Source: an uncultured Candidatus Actinomarina sp.
GTDB lineage: Bacteria > Actinomycetota > Acidimicrobiia > Actinomarinales > Actinomarinaceae
Direction of reading: 5' to 3'
NCBI GenBank assembly: GCA_902533795.1
Contig: CACAND010000001.1
Span: forward strand, 136,159 to 200,158
Length of the DNA: 64,000 nucleotides
In this document: piece by piece, positions 9,687 to 18,430 of the stretch
How positions within the stretch are numbered: the first letter of the stretch is position 1
Layout of the letters: each line of letters opens with the position of its first letter
Position numbers and translations under genes: made by a program
Notes under the pieces: model-generated
Databases searched by the model: none
What the model saw: only the letters and a program-made list of their open reading frames with translations
What the model was told of the DNA's origin: nothing

Positions 9687-10266
9687 CTACCTTTACTACT
9701 TCTTTTCCATAATCAGAAATTCTTGTTTTACCTCTCTCTTTTGCTTCATTGATATCCTGAATTAAATATCCAACAACAAAAGCGGTTACTAATGCACCTG
9801 TAGAAATTCCAAGTTGAATAATATCTTTAAGTGCTCCAAGACTGAGACCAATTTCATTACCAAGAAAAAGAATAGGCGGAAAGTTTATAAATTCTCTTTG
9901 ATTAGTCCATTCAAGAGGTCCCTGAGAAAGGTTAAGCCATTCAGATGGTAAAACTCCAAAAATTAGTGCGAATTGGATCCAGCTTAAGAAAGCAAGATAT
10001 GTTGCTCTTGCCCATGTCATCTCTGTATCTTCCCAAGCTAACATTGCCATTCCAATCAAAAGAAGTTGCCCAGCTCCAAATGCTATTAGTTGGCCAATAG
10101 TTTGCATTAACCATCCTCGAGGCATCCAATTAAAGTAATCAATTACTTCCCCCTCTGGAAAACCAGCAAAATGTGCAATAATGACCCCGATAGTGACACC
10201 ACCGATTCCAGCAAATATTAAAGCTACGCCGATTTTGTATCGATTAGTAAATATAAAATTTAACAA
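9673..10266 (-). CDS. membrane protein of unknown function, first gene of the bc-complex operon
   Basis: 197 aa, about 4 hydrophobic helices; overlaps the ferredoxin gene. Confidence 0.7.
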   Translation of the reverse strand: MLNFIFTNRYKIGVALIFAGIGGVTIGVIIAHFAGFPEGEVIDYFNWMPRGWLMQTIGQLIAFGAGQLLLIGMAMLAWEDTEMTWARATYLAFLSWIQFALIFGVLPSEWLNLSQGPLEWTNQREFINFPPILFLGNEIGLSLGALKDIIQLGISTGALVTAFVVGYLIQDINEAKERGKTRISDYGKEVVKVGADG

Positions 10267-10435
10267 GTTTCCCTCTACACGTCATTAACTCAAAACTTTC
10301 AATACCTATTGTATCAAGAATTGGGTACATAATATAAATTTTATAACGGTACTTTTTTAAGAAATTACATATTTTATTGACGTATTTTTTACAGATTAAT
10401 AGTAAAGTCAAATTGAGAACTTACTATTTAAACAA

Positions 10436-11839
10436 ATGAAAATAAAAATTTTTCCAAAAAATGAACAAGAATTTTCAAAATTTTTTATTGTTGTTATGCC
10501 CTTTTTATTATTACTTTTTGGAGGTATATCACTATTAAAAGAAGCTTATTTTCTTTTTGTGAATATTCTTCCCCAAAATATTGTATTTAATTACGGTTTT
10601 CTAGATATATTAAATAATCATATAACTTATAGCCTTTTGCTATCATTCTTAATCGTATTTTTAACTTCATATCTTTTACCAAAAACTCTTGGCAGGAGGT
10701 TGGTTATATTTCCAATTTTCTTCCTAACCTCACTAGGTGTAATAGGTTTAGAGTCTTTAGATTTATTATTAGGGTTTTTGTTTCCCAATAACTTTTTTTC
10801 TTTTGGTAATACAAGTTATACAATGCTCTTCAAAATTTTAATTTTGTTTGCTTTTGTAAGTCTTTTATCAATAAATATTCTTGCCAAAAAAGAGGCTTCC
10901 ATGTTTATAAGTGCGCAATATTTATATGGAGCAGCTTTATTTTATGCTCTTTCATTAGTTATTTATCGTGGAAATTTTTCTGTATTTAGTGATAATTTTT
11001 TTATTAACTCTATGTATGTATCTACACATATATATGTTGGATATTCTTTTGTATTTTTAGCATTGCTTCATTTTATGACTACAAAGGGAATCAACGGAAC
11101 ATTATATAGTAAAACTTTAGGATCAATTAGTTTTTGGGGATATCTATTTTTATTGCCATGGACTAACTTTAAATTTTATTTTGGTTCAGTTTTGCCTAAT
11201 TGGATTGAAAACATTTCACTTTATTTATCATTAAGCTTGGCTCTACCACTGCTTGCAGTCACAGTTAATTTTTTTAGAACTGTAACAACTAGAGATGAAG
11301 AAAATAAAATAATTTATGGCCTTGTTAGTTTTTCGTTTGGAATTTTCCTAGTAACTAATCTCTTTCAAATTGTTTCATCATTATCAAACATTATCCCCAT
11401 ACTTAGTCTTACAAGTTTTGAAATTGCAATAAGATATGGCTACGTTTTTAGTTCTATATTGATATCTATTGCTTTTATTTATTATCTCATTCCAAAGATC
11501 TTTGGTAGAGAAGTAAAATATACAAGACTTGAGTCTCTTACTGCCTATACTTTGAAAATTGTTGTATCTGGCACATTATTCTCTAATGCTTTAATAGGTA
11601 TAATTTCTGGGTATTCGTGGAATGCTGGTGCAAATGCAGGAAATCCAACAATATATGGTGAAGGTTTTGCGTTGTTATGGTCGCTAATAAGTACTCCTTT
11701 ATCAGTAAATTTGTTTTTATCAGTTTTGCTCCTTTTACCATTTTTTCTATTCTTTATATCTGTGATAAAAGCCATAGTAAATGGAGAAATCACAGAGGCT
11801 GAAACAATAGAGCTTACAGAAGAAGAGCTTCCAGTATGA
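10436..11839 (+). CDS. heme-copper oxidase subunit I (CcoN)-like membrane protein lacking canonical metal ligands
   Basis: Collinear CcoN landmarks (NNHITY early helix; STHIYVGYSFVFLALLHF; FWGYLFLLPWTNFKFYFGSVLPNW; IAFIYYLIPKIFGR), followed by CcoO- and CcoP-like genes; only three His in the protein. Confidence 0.7.
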   Translation: MKIKIFPKNEQEFSKFFIVVMPFLLLLFGGISLLKEAYFLFVNILPQNIVFNYGFLDILNNHITYSLLLSFLIVFLTSYLLPKTLGRRLVIFPIFFLTSLGVIGLESLDLLLGFLFPNNFFSFGNTSYTMLFKILILFAFVSLLSINILAKKEASMFISAQYLYGAALFYALSLVIYRGNFSVFSDNFFINSMYVSTHIYVGYSFVFLALLHFMTTKGINGTLYSKTLGSISFWGYLFLLPWTNFKFYFGSVLPNWIENISLYLSLSLALPLLAVTVNFFRTVTTRDEENKIIYGLVSFSFGIFLVTNLFQIVSSLSNIIPILSLTSFEIAIRYGYVFSSILISIAFIYYLIPKIFGREVKYTRLESLTAYTLKIVVSGTLFSNALIGIISGYSWNAGANAGNPTIYGEGFALLWSLISTPLSVNLFLSVLLLLPFFLFFISVIKAIVNGEITEAETIELTEEELPV

Positions 11840-12056
11840 GTGAACTCTTAAGTAAAGTCGCAGAAATATTAAATGCTCCAGAATCGTTGGTACAACGATC
11901 TGCAGAGGCTAGAGCGGAAGCATCAGGTAAAAGTGTTGATGAGGTTTTACAATCTTGGGCAGGTGGTGAAAGTGTAGCTGCTGTCGAAAAGAGTGTGGAA
12001 GAACCAGCACCTGTGGAAGAACCAGCACCTGTGGAAGAACCAGCACCTGTGGAAGA
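11836..12056 (+). repeat. 221-bp direct repeat, copy 1
   Basis: Base-by-base identical to 12629-12849; encodes the N-terminal tag and Pro/Glu linker. Confidence 0.97.
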
Positions 12057-12636
12057 ACTCACAACTAAAGATGAATCTTCGATTGATGTTCAAGAAGATG
12101 ATGATGAAGAAATTGTTCAACTTTTAATAGAAGAAGAACTTATAGAAGCTAAAAAAGAGAGTTCATTTGCAGTCTTAATGGGAGTAATTGGAGTTGTAGT
12201 ATTCACATATTTATTTGCTTTTTCAATTCCAAAACAACAAAGCGAAGATCTCGTATTGGAATCTTTAAATAATTCCGTACGCGTAAGTGAAGAAATTCTT
12301 GAAGGTGCAACAGTTTATAATCAACTTAATTGTCAATCATGTCATACACAGAATGTGAGGGTGCTAATACCTGATTCACAAAACGGAAAAGTTTTAAAGA
12401 ATAGGTTTGCAAATAAAAATTTAATTCTTAATACTGGATTACTAAGGTTAGCTCCAGATTTATCTACTCTTGCATCCAGAGAGCCAACAAATGATGGGGA
12501 CTGGCTTAAAAAATATTTGACCGATCCATCATCAGTAAAAGAAGAGATTCCGCATCCATCAATAAATTTCTTAAATGAACAAGATTTAGATTATTTGATA
12601 ACTTATTTATTATCTTTAGGAAGTACAAATGAGTGA
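11836..12636 (+). CDS. CcoO-like membrane-anchored monoheme cytochrome c with N-terminal tag
   Basis: GATVYNQLNCQSCHTQNVR...LAPDLSTLA resembles CcoO GRDIYVREGCYNCHSQMIR...GPDLARVG; TM after a Pro/Glu linker. Confidence 0.82.
   Translation: MSELLSKVAEILNAPESLVQRSAEARAEASGKSVDEVLQSWAGGESVAAVEKSVEEPAPVEEPAPVEEPAPVEELTTKDESSIDVQEDDDEEIVQLLIEEELIEAKKESSFAVLMGVIGVVVFTYLFAFSIPKQQSEDLVLESLNNSVRVSEEILEGATVYNQLNCQSCHTQNVRVLIPDSQNGKVLKNRFANKNLILNTGLLRLAPDLSTLASREPTNDGDWLKKYLTDPSSVKEEIPHPSINFLNEQDLDYLITYLLSLGSTNE
11995..12048 (+). repeat. 18-bp tandem repeat x3 (gtggaagaaccagcacct; VEEPAP)
   Basis: Direct reading; same array at 12788-12841. Confidence 0.95.
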
Positions 12637-12849
12637 ACTCTTAAGTAAAGTCGCAGAAATATTAAATGCTCCAGAATCGTTGGTACAACGATCTGCAGAG
12701 GCTAGAGCGGAAGCATCAGGTAAAAGTGTTGATGAGGTTTTACAATCTTGGGCAGGTGGTGAAAGTGTAGCTGCTGTCGAAAAGAGTGTGGAAGAACCAG
12801 CACCTGTGGAAGAACCAGCACCTGTGGAAGAACCAGCACCTGTGGAAGA
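12629..12849 (+). repeat. 221-bp direct repeat, copy 2
   Basis: Identical to 11836-12056, offset 793 bp. Confidence 0.97.
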
Positions 12850-13582
12850 GATTGAAAAAAAAGAAGATAAAAATGAAATTGTTTCGGAAGAAAAAGAAAA
12901 ACCACAGACATTATCTTCTTCAAGAAATACCAAAAAAATAACTCAAAAAATAGCTTTTGCTAATAAAACATTAAATATCAAAGTTAATGCAGAAACTACT
13001 TTGCCTAGATGGTTAAATGTAAGTTTTGTCCTTATTCCTTTATTTATAGTAATTGGAATCATAAACACATCATCGACTCAAGAATGTGGTGAAAACGGCA
13101 TTCTTGATATAGATAGAAAATCTCAATTGACAATTAATTGTGATGGTTCTGCTTTTGAAGGCAAGGGTGTTGGCTCAGCAAGTTCTATAAATTATATTGC
13201 TCTTGGACAACAAATATATTCTGGAGCAGCTGCTTGTGCAGGTTGCCACGGTGTGAATGGAGGTGGTGGTGTTGGACCAGCATTTACTGGGGGTGAGCTC
13301 TACACAACATTCCCAACTTGTAGTGATCATGCACTTTGGATTGAGCTAGGATCAGCAGGATGGCAAGCTGATGTTGGGCCAGCTTATGGTGCCGAAGATA
13401 AAGTTTCTATTGGAGGAATGCCAGGTTTTGCTGGAAAACTTACCGAAGATGAACTTTATGCAGTAGTTGTATTTGAAAGGGTTGTCTTCGGTGGTGGGGA
13501 TACAAATGAAGTATTAGAAGATTGTGGTCTTCTAGAAACTGAAGAAGAAGTAACTGCTGAAGCAGTAGAAACATCAAGTTAA
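12629..13582 (+). CDS. CcoP-like membrane-anchored monoheme cytochrome c with identical N-terminal tag
   Basis: LPRW preceding TM (CcoP-like), CAGCHGVNGGGGVGPAFTGG heme site, GGMPGFAGKLTEDEL. Confidence 0.85.
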   Translation: MSELLSKVAEILNAPESLVQRSAEARAEASGKSVDEVLQSWAGGESVAAVEKSVEEPAPVEEPAPVEEPAPVEEIEKKEDKNEIVSEEKEKPQTLSSSRNTKKITQKIAFANKTLNIKVNAETTLPRWLNVSFVLIPLFIVIGIINTSSTQECGENGILDIDRKSQLTINCDGSAFEGKGVGSASSINYIALGQQIYSGAAACAGCHGVNGGGGVGPAFTGGELYTTFPTCSDHALWIELGSAGWQADVGPAYGAEDKVSIGGMPGFAGKLTEDELYAVVVFERVVFGGGDTNEVLEDCGLLETEEEVTAEAVETSS

Positions 13583-13598
13583 ATAAACAAATAAATTC

Positions 13599-13636
13599 AA
13601 GTTGATTGTTTAAATAATCAAACTACTATTTTTTTT
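13599..13636 (+). terminator. possible intrinsic terminator downstream of the cbb3-like trio
   Basis: AGTTGATT/AATCAAACT imperfect hairpin followed by T-run. Confidence 0.4.
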
Positions 13637-13711
13637 ATGTTGCCAGCAATATATATTCATGTATTTTTGATCGCATTTAGTATTGTTCTTTTCTATGTAA
13701 TTTTATAAAAT

Positions 13712-14152
13712 ATGGCCAAAAAAAAGAAAGAGAAAAGAGCCGTAGGTTGGAAAGAACACGTTGCTCTTCCTGATTTAAAGATTAAAAGTGTAATAGCAAA
13801 AATTGATACTGGTGCAAATGTTGCAACTATAGATGCTGCAAACATAAAATTTATTACTAAGAATGATATTAAGTACGTAAAGTTCACTGTTAAAAAAAGA
13901 AACAATACAATTAGAAAAACCTCTGCACCTCTTGCAGGATTTAAAAGAATAAAAAGCTCTAATGGTGATGTTGAAAAAAGACCGTACATAAAAACTGATA
14001 TCCTGATGGATGGTATTACAAAAAATATTGAACTTACTCTTACCGATAGAGGACCTATGGATTACACGATGTTGATTGGAAGAAAAGCCTTAGGGAGAAG
14101 ATGGGTAGTTAATCCATCCATAGGTTTTTTGACAAAGCCTTCAGGAGAATAA
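13712..14152 (+). CDS. ATP-dependent zinc protease-like (RimK-associated, PF05618-like)
   Basis: [32 protein letters not shown] and [16 protein letters not shown]; adjacent to rimK. Confidence 0.82.
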   Translation: MAKKKKEKRAVGWKEHVALPDLKIKSVIAKIDTGANVATIDAANIKFITKNDIKYVKFTVKKRNNTIRKTSAPLAGFKRIKSSNGDVEKRPYIKTDILMDGITKNIELTLTDRGPMDYTMLIGRKALGRRWVVNPSIGFLTKPSGE

Positions 14153-14154
14153 AA

Positions 14155-15057
14155 ATGAAGATTGGAATTTTATCACAAGATATTAGATTGTATTCTACAA
14201 AACGTCTTTACGAAACTGCTCTTGAAAGAGGTCATGATACTGAAGTAGTAAGTTATTTAAGGTGTTACATGAATATTGCTAAGGCAAAACCTAGAATATT
14301 TTCTGCTGGTAGAGAACTAAGCTTTGATTCCGTGATACCAAGAATTGCTGCGACTTGGACGTTTTATGGTGCTGCTGTTGTTCGTCAATTTGAATTAATG
14401 GGGTCAGTATCGGCAAATTCGTCGGCTGGAATAAGTAGATCTAGAGATAAATTAAGAGCTCTACAGCTTATTGGAAATACAGGAGTGGAAATGCCGGTAA
14501 CTGGATATGTTCATTTTTCAAGAGATGTCGAATCTGTTTTAAAAAGTGTTGGAGAGCCCCCTTTTGTTATTAAATTACTCGAAGGAACTCAAGGAAGAGG
14601 TGTCGTGCTAACAGAAACAATGGATGCAGCTATAAGTGTTATTGAAACAATGAAGAAGATAGATGCAAATATTTTAGTTCAAGAATTTATAAGTGAAGCA
14701 AATGGTGAAGACATAAGAGCAATTGTCGTTGGAGATAAAGTGGTTGCATCAATGAAAAGAATCGCAAAACCTGGTGAGTTCCGATCAAATGTTCACTTAG
14801 GAGGAAGAGCTGAAAATTACAATATTTCAAAAGAAGAGGAAGAAAGTGCTGTCAAGGCTGCACAAATTTTAAAACTTGATGTCGCCGGTGTAGATCTAGT
14901 TCAATCTGACAGAGGCCCTTTAGTGTTAGAAGTAAATTCTTCTCCTGGATTAGAGGGTATTGAATCTGCATCAGATATTGATGTTGCAAAAGAGATCATA
15001 TCTTTTCTAGAAAAAAAAGTGGAAAATACGGATAAGTCAAAACCTATCGATATTTAA
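14155..15057 (+). CDS. rimK: RimK-family ATP-grasp ligase
   Basis: [60 protein letters not shown]. Confidence 0.93.
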   Translation: MKIGILSQDIRLYSTKRLYETALERGHDTEVVSYLRCYMNIAKAKPRIFSAGRELSFDSVIPRIAATWTFYGAAVVRQFELMGSVSANSSAGISRSRDKLRALQLIGNTGVEMPVTGYVHFSRDVESVLKSVGEPPFVIKLLEGTQGRGVVLTETMDAAISVIETMKKIDANILVQEFISEANGEDIRAIVVGDKVVASMKRIAKPGEFRSNVHLGGRAENYNISKEEEESAVKAAQILKLDVAGVDLVQSDRGPLVLEVNSSPGLEGIESASDIDVAKEIISFLEKKVENTDKSKPIDI

Positions 15058-15298
15058 TGAAATTTCTAAAAATTACGTACTGGCTTAATATTCCTTCATC
15101 CAAAACTTTTTTACCATATAAAACTACTGGGACTCTTAATAAAAATTCTTGATAGCCTTCTTCAACATCAACTTTTTTAATAGTAAAAAAGTAATTTAAA
15201 AAACTGAGATTTTTTAAACCTTTTTCACACAATTCACAATTTTCAGTAACGACAACACGTAATGTGGGCATATCTCTAATATAGTCAAATGAGGCCAT
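15044..15298 (-). CDS. glutaredoxin-like (DUF836-like) protein
   Basis: [11 protein letters not shown] redox motif, [15 protein letters not shown]. Confidence 0.75.
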   Translation of the reverse strand: MASFDYIRDMPTLRVVVTENCELCEKGLKNLSFLNYFFTIKKVDVEEGYQEFLLRVPVVLYGKKVLDEGILSQYVIFRNFIKYR

Positions 15299-15364
15299 GG
15301 ACTTTAATATTTATTGTTTTATTAGCCGTAATAATTTTTGTCTCAGGGGCGATTGTCTTAAATA

Positions 15365-16168
15365 TTATTTCTTAATATCTATTTTTTCACCATCAACGAT
15401 ACCTATTATCTCTGAGGCATTCTTATTTTTGGCAAAAATTGAAATCATACCCCATGAATCAGTAATTAATCCAACTTGATTTACCCCATCACTTTGATAT
15501 GTTTCAGACCAAGTCATCTTAATTTCCTGATTTTGTATGTTAACACTTAAAACATCTCCAATATTTTTTCCAAGATCAGCTAGTTCATCCGGTGAAATGT
15601 TAGTTTGACAATTACCGTAATGATCTATCCACAAGATTTCGCCTTTTACCTCATCTTCTTTTTTTTCTGTCAAGGGAATCAAATATTGCTGAAGATTCAT
15701 TAGATCAACTTCCTCACCACAATCTTTTATATCAAGCTGATTTGAGGCAATACCAGCAGCAAAGGGCGAAAATATGTCTCTGGCATGAAACGTGTTCCCA
15801 TCACTAGGGATAATCCAGTTTTCATTTTCAAGGAGATATGCTTTTTTGGCTCCCCCTACAGTTGCGCATGCAAGATTTAATAATCCATTATCGGGTCCTA
15901 TCATTACTCCCCAATCAGTTTCTATAGCAACAGGTTTTCTATCTGTCCCGACACCTGGATCTACAACTGCTAAAAGAACACCTTGTGGAATGTATTGAAT
16001 AGCTCTCATGAGTAAGAGGCTTCCGTATTTAATATTTTGTGGTGGAATCCCATGTGAAATATCATTGACTTTGATAGAAGGGTCAATTCTATTAATAACA
16101 CCCTTAACAATACCGACTGAGCCATCTGAAATTCCAAAATCTGATGCAAATGATAAAATTTTTGTCAT
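15365..16168 (-). CDS. SAM hydroxide adenosyltransferase (DUF62 family)
   Basis: FASDFGISDGSVGIVKGVI, VDPGVGTDRKPVAIE, GPDNGLL, WIDHYGNCQTNI. Confidence 0.92.
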   Translation of the reverse strand: MTKILSFASDFGISDGSVGIVKGVINRIDPSIKVNDISHGIPPQNIKYGSLLLMRAIQYIPQGVLLAVVDPGVGTDRKPVAIETDWGVMIGPDNGLLNLACATVGGAKKAYLLENENWIIPSDGNTFHARDIFSPFAAGIASNQLDIKDCGEEVDLMNLQQYLIPLTEKKEDEVKGEILWIDHYGNCQTNISPDELADLGKNIGDVLSVNIQNQEIKMTWSETYQSDGVNQVGLITDSWGMISIFAKNKNASEIIGIVDGEKIDIKK

Positions 16169-16259
16169 TATTTAATTATAAGTAATCTACTGAACTTAAT
16201 AAATGGTTATATTTTTAACGATGTTGATTTAAGTAGTGTATTCTAAAAATATATCAAGA

Positions 16260-17219
16260 ATGAAAAAAACATTAATAATTATATTATTAGTTGTAATTTT
16301 GGGGGGATACTTCTTCGCTGGTTACAATGTGTACAGCCAAGCTGCTTTAGTTGAGTGTTCAGTACCTGAAGTAGATAAAAATAATAGACCTGACAATTTT
16401 TCTCTTTCTGATAAAGATGTTTTGTGGGATCCATCAGAATATTTTGTCAGAAGTTATGAAGTAGTAAATATTGAAATACCAAATGAAAATATTACATTAG
16501 GTTCATGGTGGATAGATGCGCAGAATAACAATGGGCCAACAATTTTGGTTCTACATGGATTAGGAAGTAGTAAATATTCTCCTGATATGTTGCTAACTGC
16601 TGGAATATTGTTCCAAAACGGATTTAATGTTCTTGCTATTGATTTCAGAGATCATGGTGATAGCACATGCGAAGACGGGTTTCATTCGGCGGGACAAAAA
16701 GAATCTGATGATGTTGTTGCCGCTTTGAATTGGATTATAAATGAAAAAGATATTACGCCAAACAATATTGGAATTTATGGATCGTCTTTGGGTGCACTAG
16801 TTGGATTATTGACTCCTGCTAAATCAAATAATTTTTCTGCTTTAGCTGTTTTAGATGCTCCATTTGATTTTGAAACTTTAGTAAAAGAGGAACTAATTTA
16901 TCAAGATTTTACTGAATTGCTCTGGATGCCACTTTATCATTATGTTTTAATCTTTGAGGGCGTCAATTTATTAGCAGACAATCCAGCAGATTCTTTAAAA
17001 GCCAGTAACAATCAGCCAATTCTAATATTTAATGGTATGAATAATGATAGAGTGCTCTCGCATCACACAGATGATTTAATAGAATCAGCCAATAGTATTG
17101 GTATAGAAATAGAAGTTAATCGTTATAAAGAACTCGGACACACACGTGTCCTTTATGATTATCCAGAAGAATTCGCTGAAAAATTAATTCAATTTTTTAC
17201 AAAAAATTTATCTCAATGA
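16260..17219 (+). CDS. alpha/beta hydrolase with N-terminal TM
   Basis: VLHGLGSSKYS oxyanion motif, GIYGSSLGAL nucleophile elbow; start taken as ATG 16260. Confidence 0.88.
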   Translation: MKKTLIIILLVVILGGYFFAGYNVYSQAALVECSVPEVDKNNRPDNFSLSDKDVLWDPSEYFVRSYEVVNIEIPNENITLGSWWIDAQNNNGPTILVLHGLGSSKYSPDMLLTAGILFQNGFNVLAIDFRDHGDSTCEDGFHSAGQKESDDVVAALNWIINEKDITPNNIGIYGSSLGALVGLLTPAKSNNFSALAVLDAPFDFETLVKEELIYQDFTELLWMPLYHYVLIFEGVNLLADNPADSLKASNNQPILIFNGMNNDRVLSHHTDDLIESANSIGIEIEVNRYKELGHTRVLYDYPEEFAEKLIQFFTKNLSQ

Positions 17220-18430
17220 AAAAGTTATTTTATTTTATAATTTCAATTTTTATAGTTTTGATGTTTGGTGCTGGGTGGTACTTTTCAGGATTGATTTATA
17301 GTGTTGGTTTAAATCCAGAATTTACTGACTCAGGAAGTGTTGGAACCGCAGAAGATAGAGTAAAAATTGATTCAATAAATTCTTCAAGCTTAACCTTTGA
17401 TATTCAAGAAGAACAATGGGGTTATCTCTATGAAAATGGTGTGTATGGAATTATTGGCCAAAATGGAGATGCAGTTGTTGGTAAAATTTTATCCGTTAAT
17501 GAAAATTTGGTTACACGAGAACTTATACAAATTAGTGGAACTTTGGTCGAAGGAGACCTTATAAGAGATTCTGCATTAATTGTGAAAGACGAAGATACGA
17601 ATAAATATAAAATTTTAGGTTCTAACAGCTGGTCAGGTCAGGTCTCAGAGGGCGTGTATACTCCAAAATCAGTCGCTGATTTAGATTTTGAAACTGTAAC
17701 ATACACATCTGAACTTGGAGATTTTCCTGCGTATTTAACAAATGATGGGGATAAAGGAATTGTAATTTTTGTTCATGGATTTAGGGGTGATTACAAAAGA
17801 GAGGTCTTCGCAATGGTACGTGGTGCAGAGTTTGCTGAAAATGGATACAGATCAATGATTATTTCTTATAGAAATGACAGAGGACTACCTCAAGATCCTT
17901 CAGGAATTTTTCAATATGGTGTAACAGAATGGAAAGATCTTGATTCAGCGATAGAAAAAGCTAGAACGCTAACTGACAACATTGTTTTATTTTGCATAAG
18001 TGGCGGTGGAGGTCCTTGTTCTTCTTGGTTAGGAAATGCAGAGAATCAAAACCAAGTATCAGGTGTAATTTATGAAGCCCCAGTAATAAGTTTTTGGGAA
18101 AGTGTAGAAATTAATGGAGAGTCAAGATTTCCATGGGTTCCTTCTTCACTATTTAGTTATTTCAAGATATTTACTGAAATCAGATATGGCGTAGATTTTG
18201 ATTCCATGGACTTTAGATATGACTTAATTGATTCTCAAATTCCAGCTTTATTATTTCATGGTGATGATGATGAATGGGTTCCCGTCTCAATGTCTGATTT
18301 TATTGCATCTAGTAGAGACTACAAATACACATACAAAAGATATGAAAATGTGGGGCATGTAACTGCATGGAATGCTGACCCTGAAGATTATCGAAAAACA
18401 ATCAAAGAATTTCTTAATTCGTTAGATTAA
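17216..18430 (+). CDS. alpha/beta hydrolase family protein with N-terminal TM
   Basis: VIFVHGFRGDYKREVF, LLFHGDDDEWVPVSMS, ENVGHV. Confidence 0.8.
   Translation: MKKLFYFIISIFIVLMFGAGWYFSGLIYSVGLNPEFTDSGSVGTAEDRVKIDSINSSSLTFDIQEEQWGYLYENGVYGIIGQNGDAVVGKILSVNENLVTRELIQISGTLVEGDLIRDSALIVKDEDTNKYKILGSNSWSGQVSEGVYTPKSVADLDFETVTYTSELGDFPAYLTNDGDKGIVIFVHGFRGDYKREVFAMVRGAEFAENGYRSMIISYRNDRGLPQDPSGIFQYGVTEWKDLDSAIEKARTLTDNIVLFCISGGGGPCSSWLGNAENQNQVSGVIYEAPVISFWESVEINGESRFPWVPSSLFSYFKIFTEIRYGVDFDSMDFRYDLIDSQIPALLFHGDDDEWVPVSMSDFIASSRDYKYTYKRYENVGHVTAWNADPEDYRKTIKEFLNSLD

Noticed and set aside
10436-11839. Pseudogene call for the CcoN-like ORF
   Set aside because: Frame intact over 467 codons with start/stop overlap to the next gene and preserved fold landmarks; ligand loss looks like repurposing rather than decay
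11995-12841. Possible CRISPR-like regularly spaced repeats
   Set aside because: Contiguous in-frame 18-bp tandem repeats without spacers, part of a duplicated coding module
11814-12933. Minus-strand ORFs rich in STGAGSSTGAGSST
   Set aside because: Antisense readout of the GAAGAACCAGCACCTGTG repeat; not a real repeat protein
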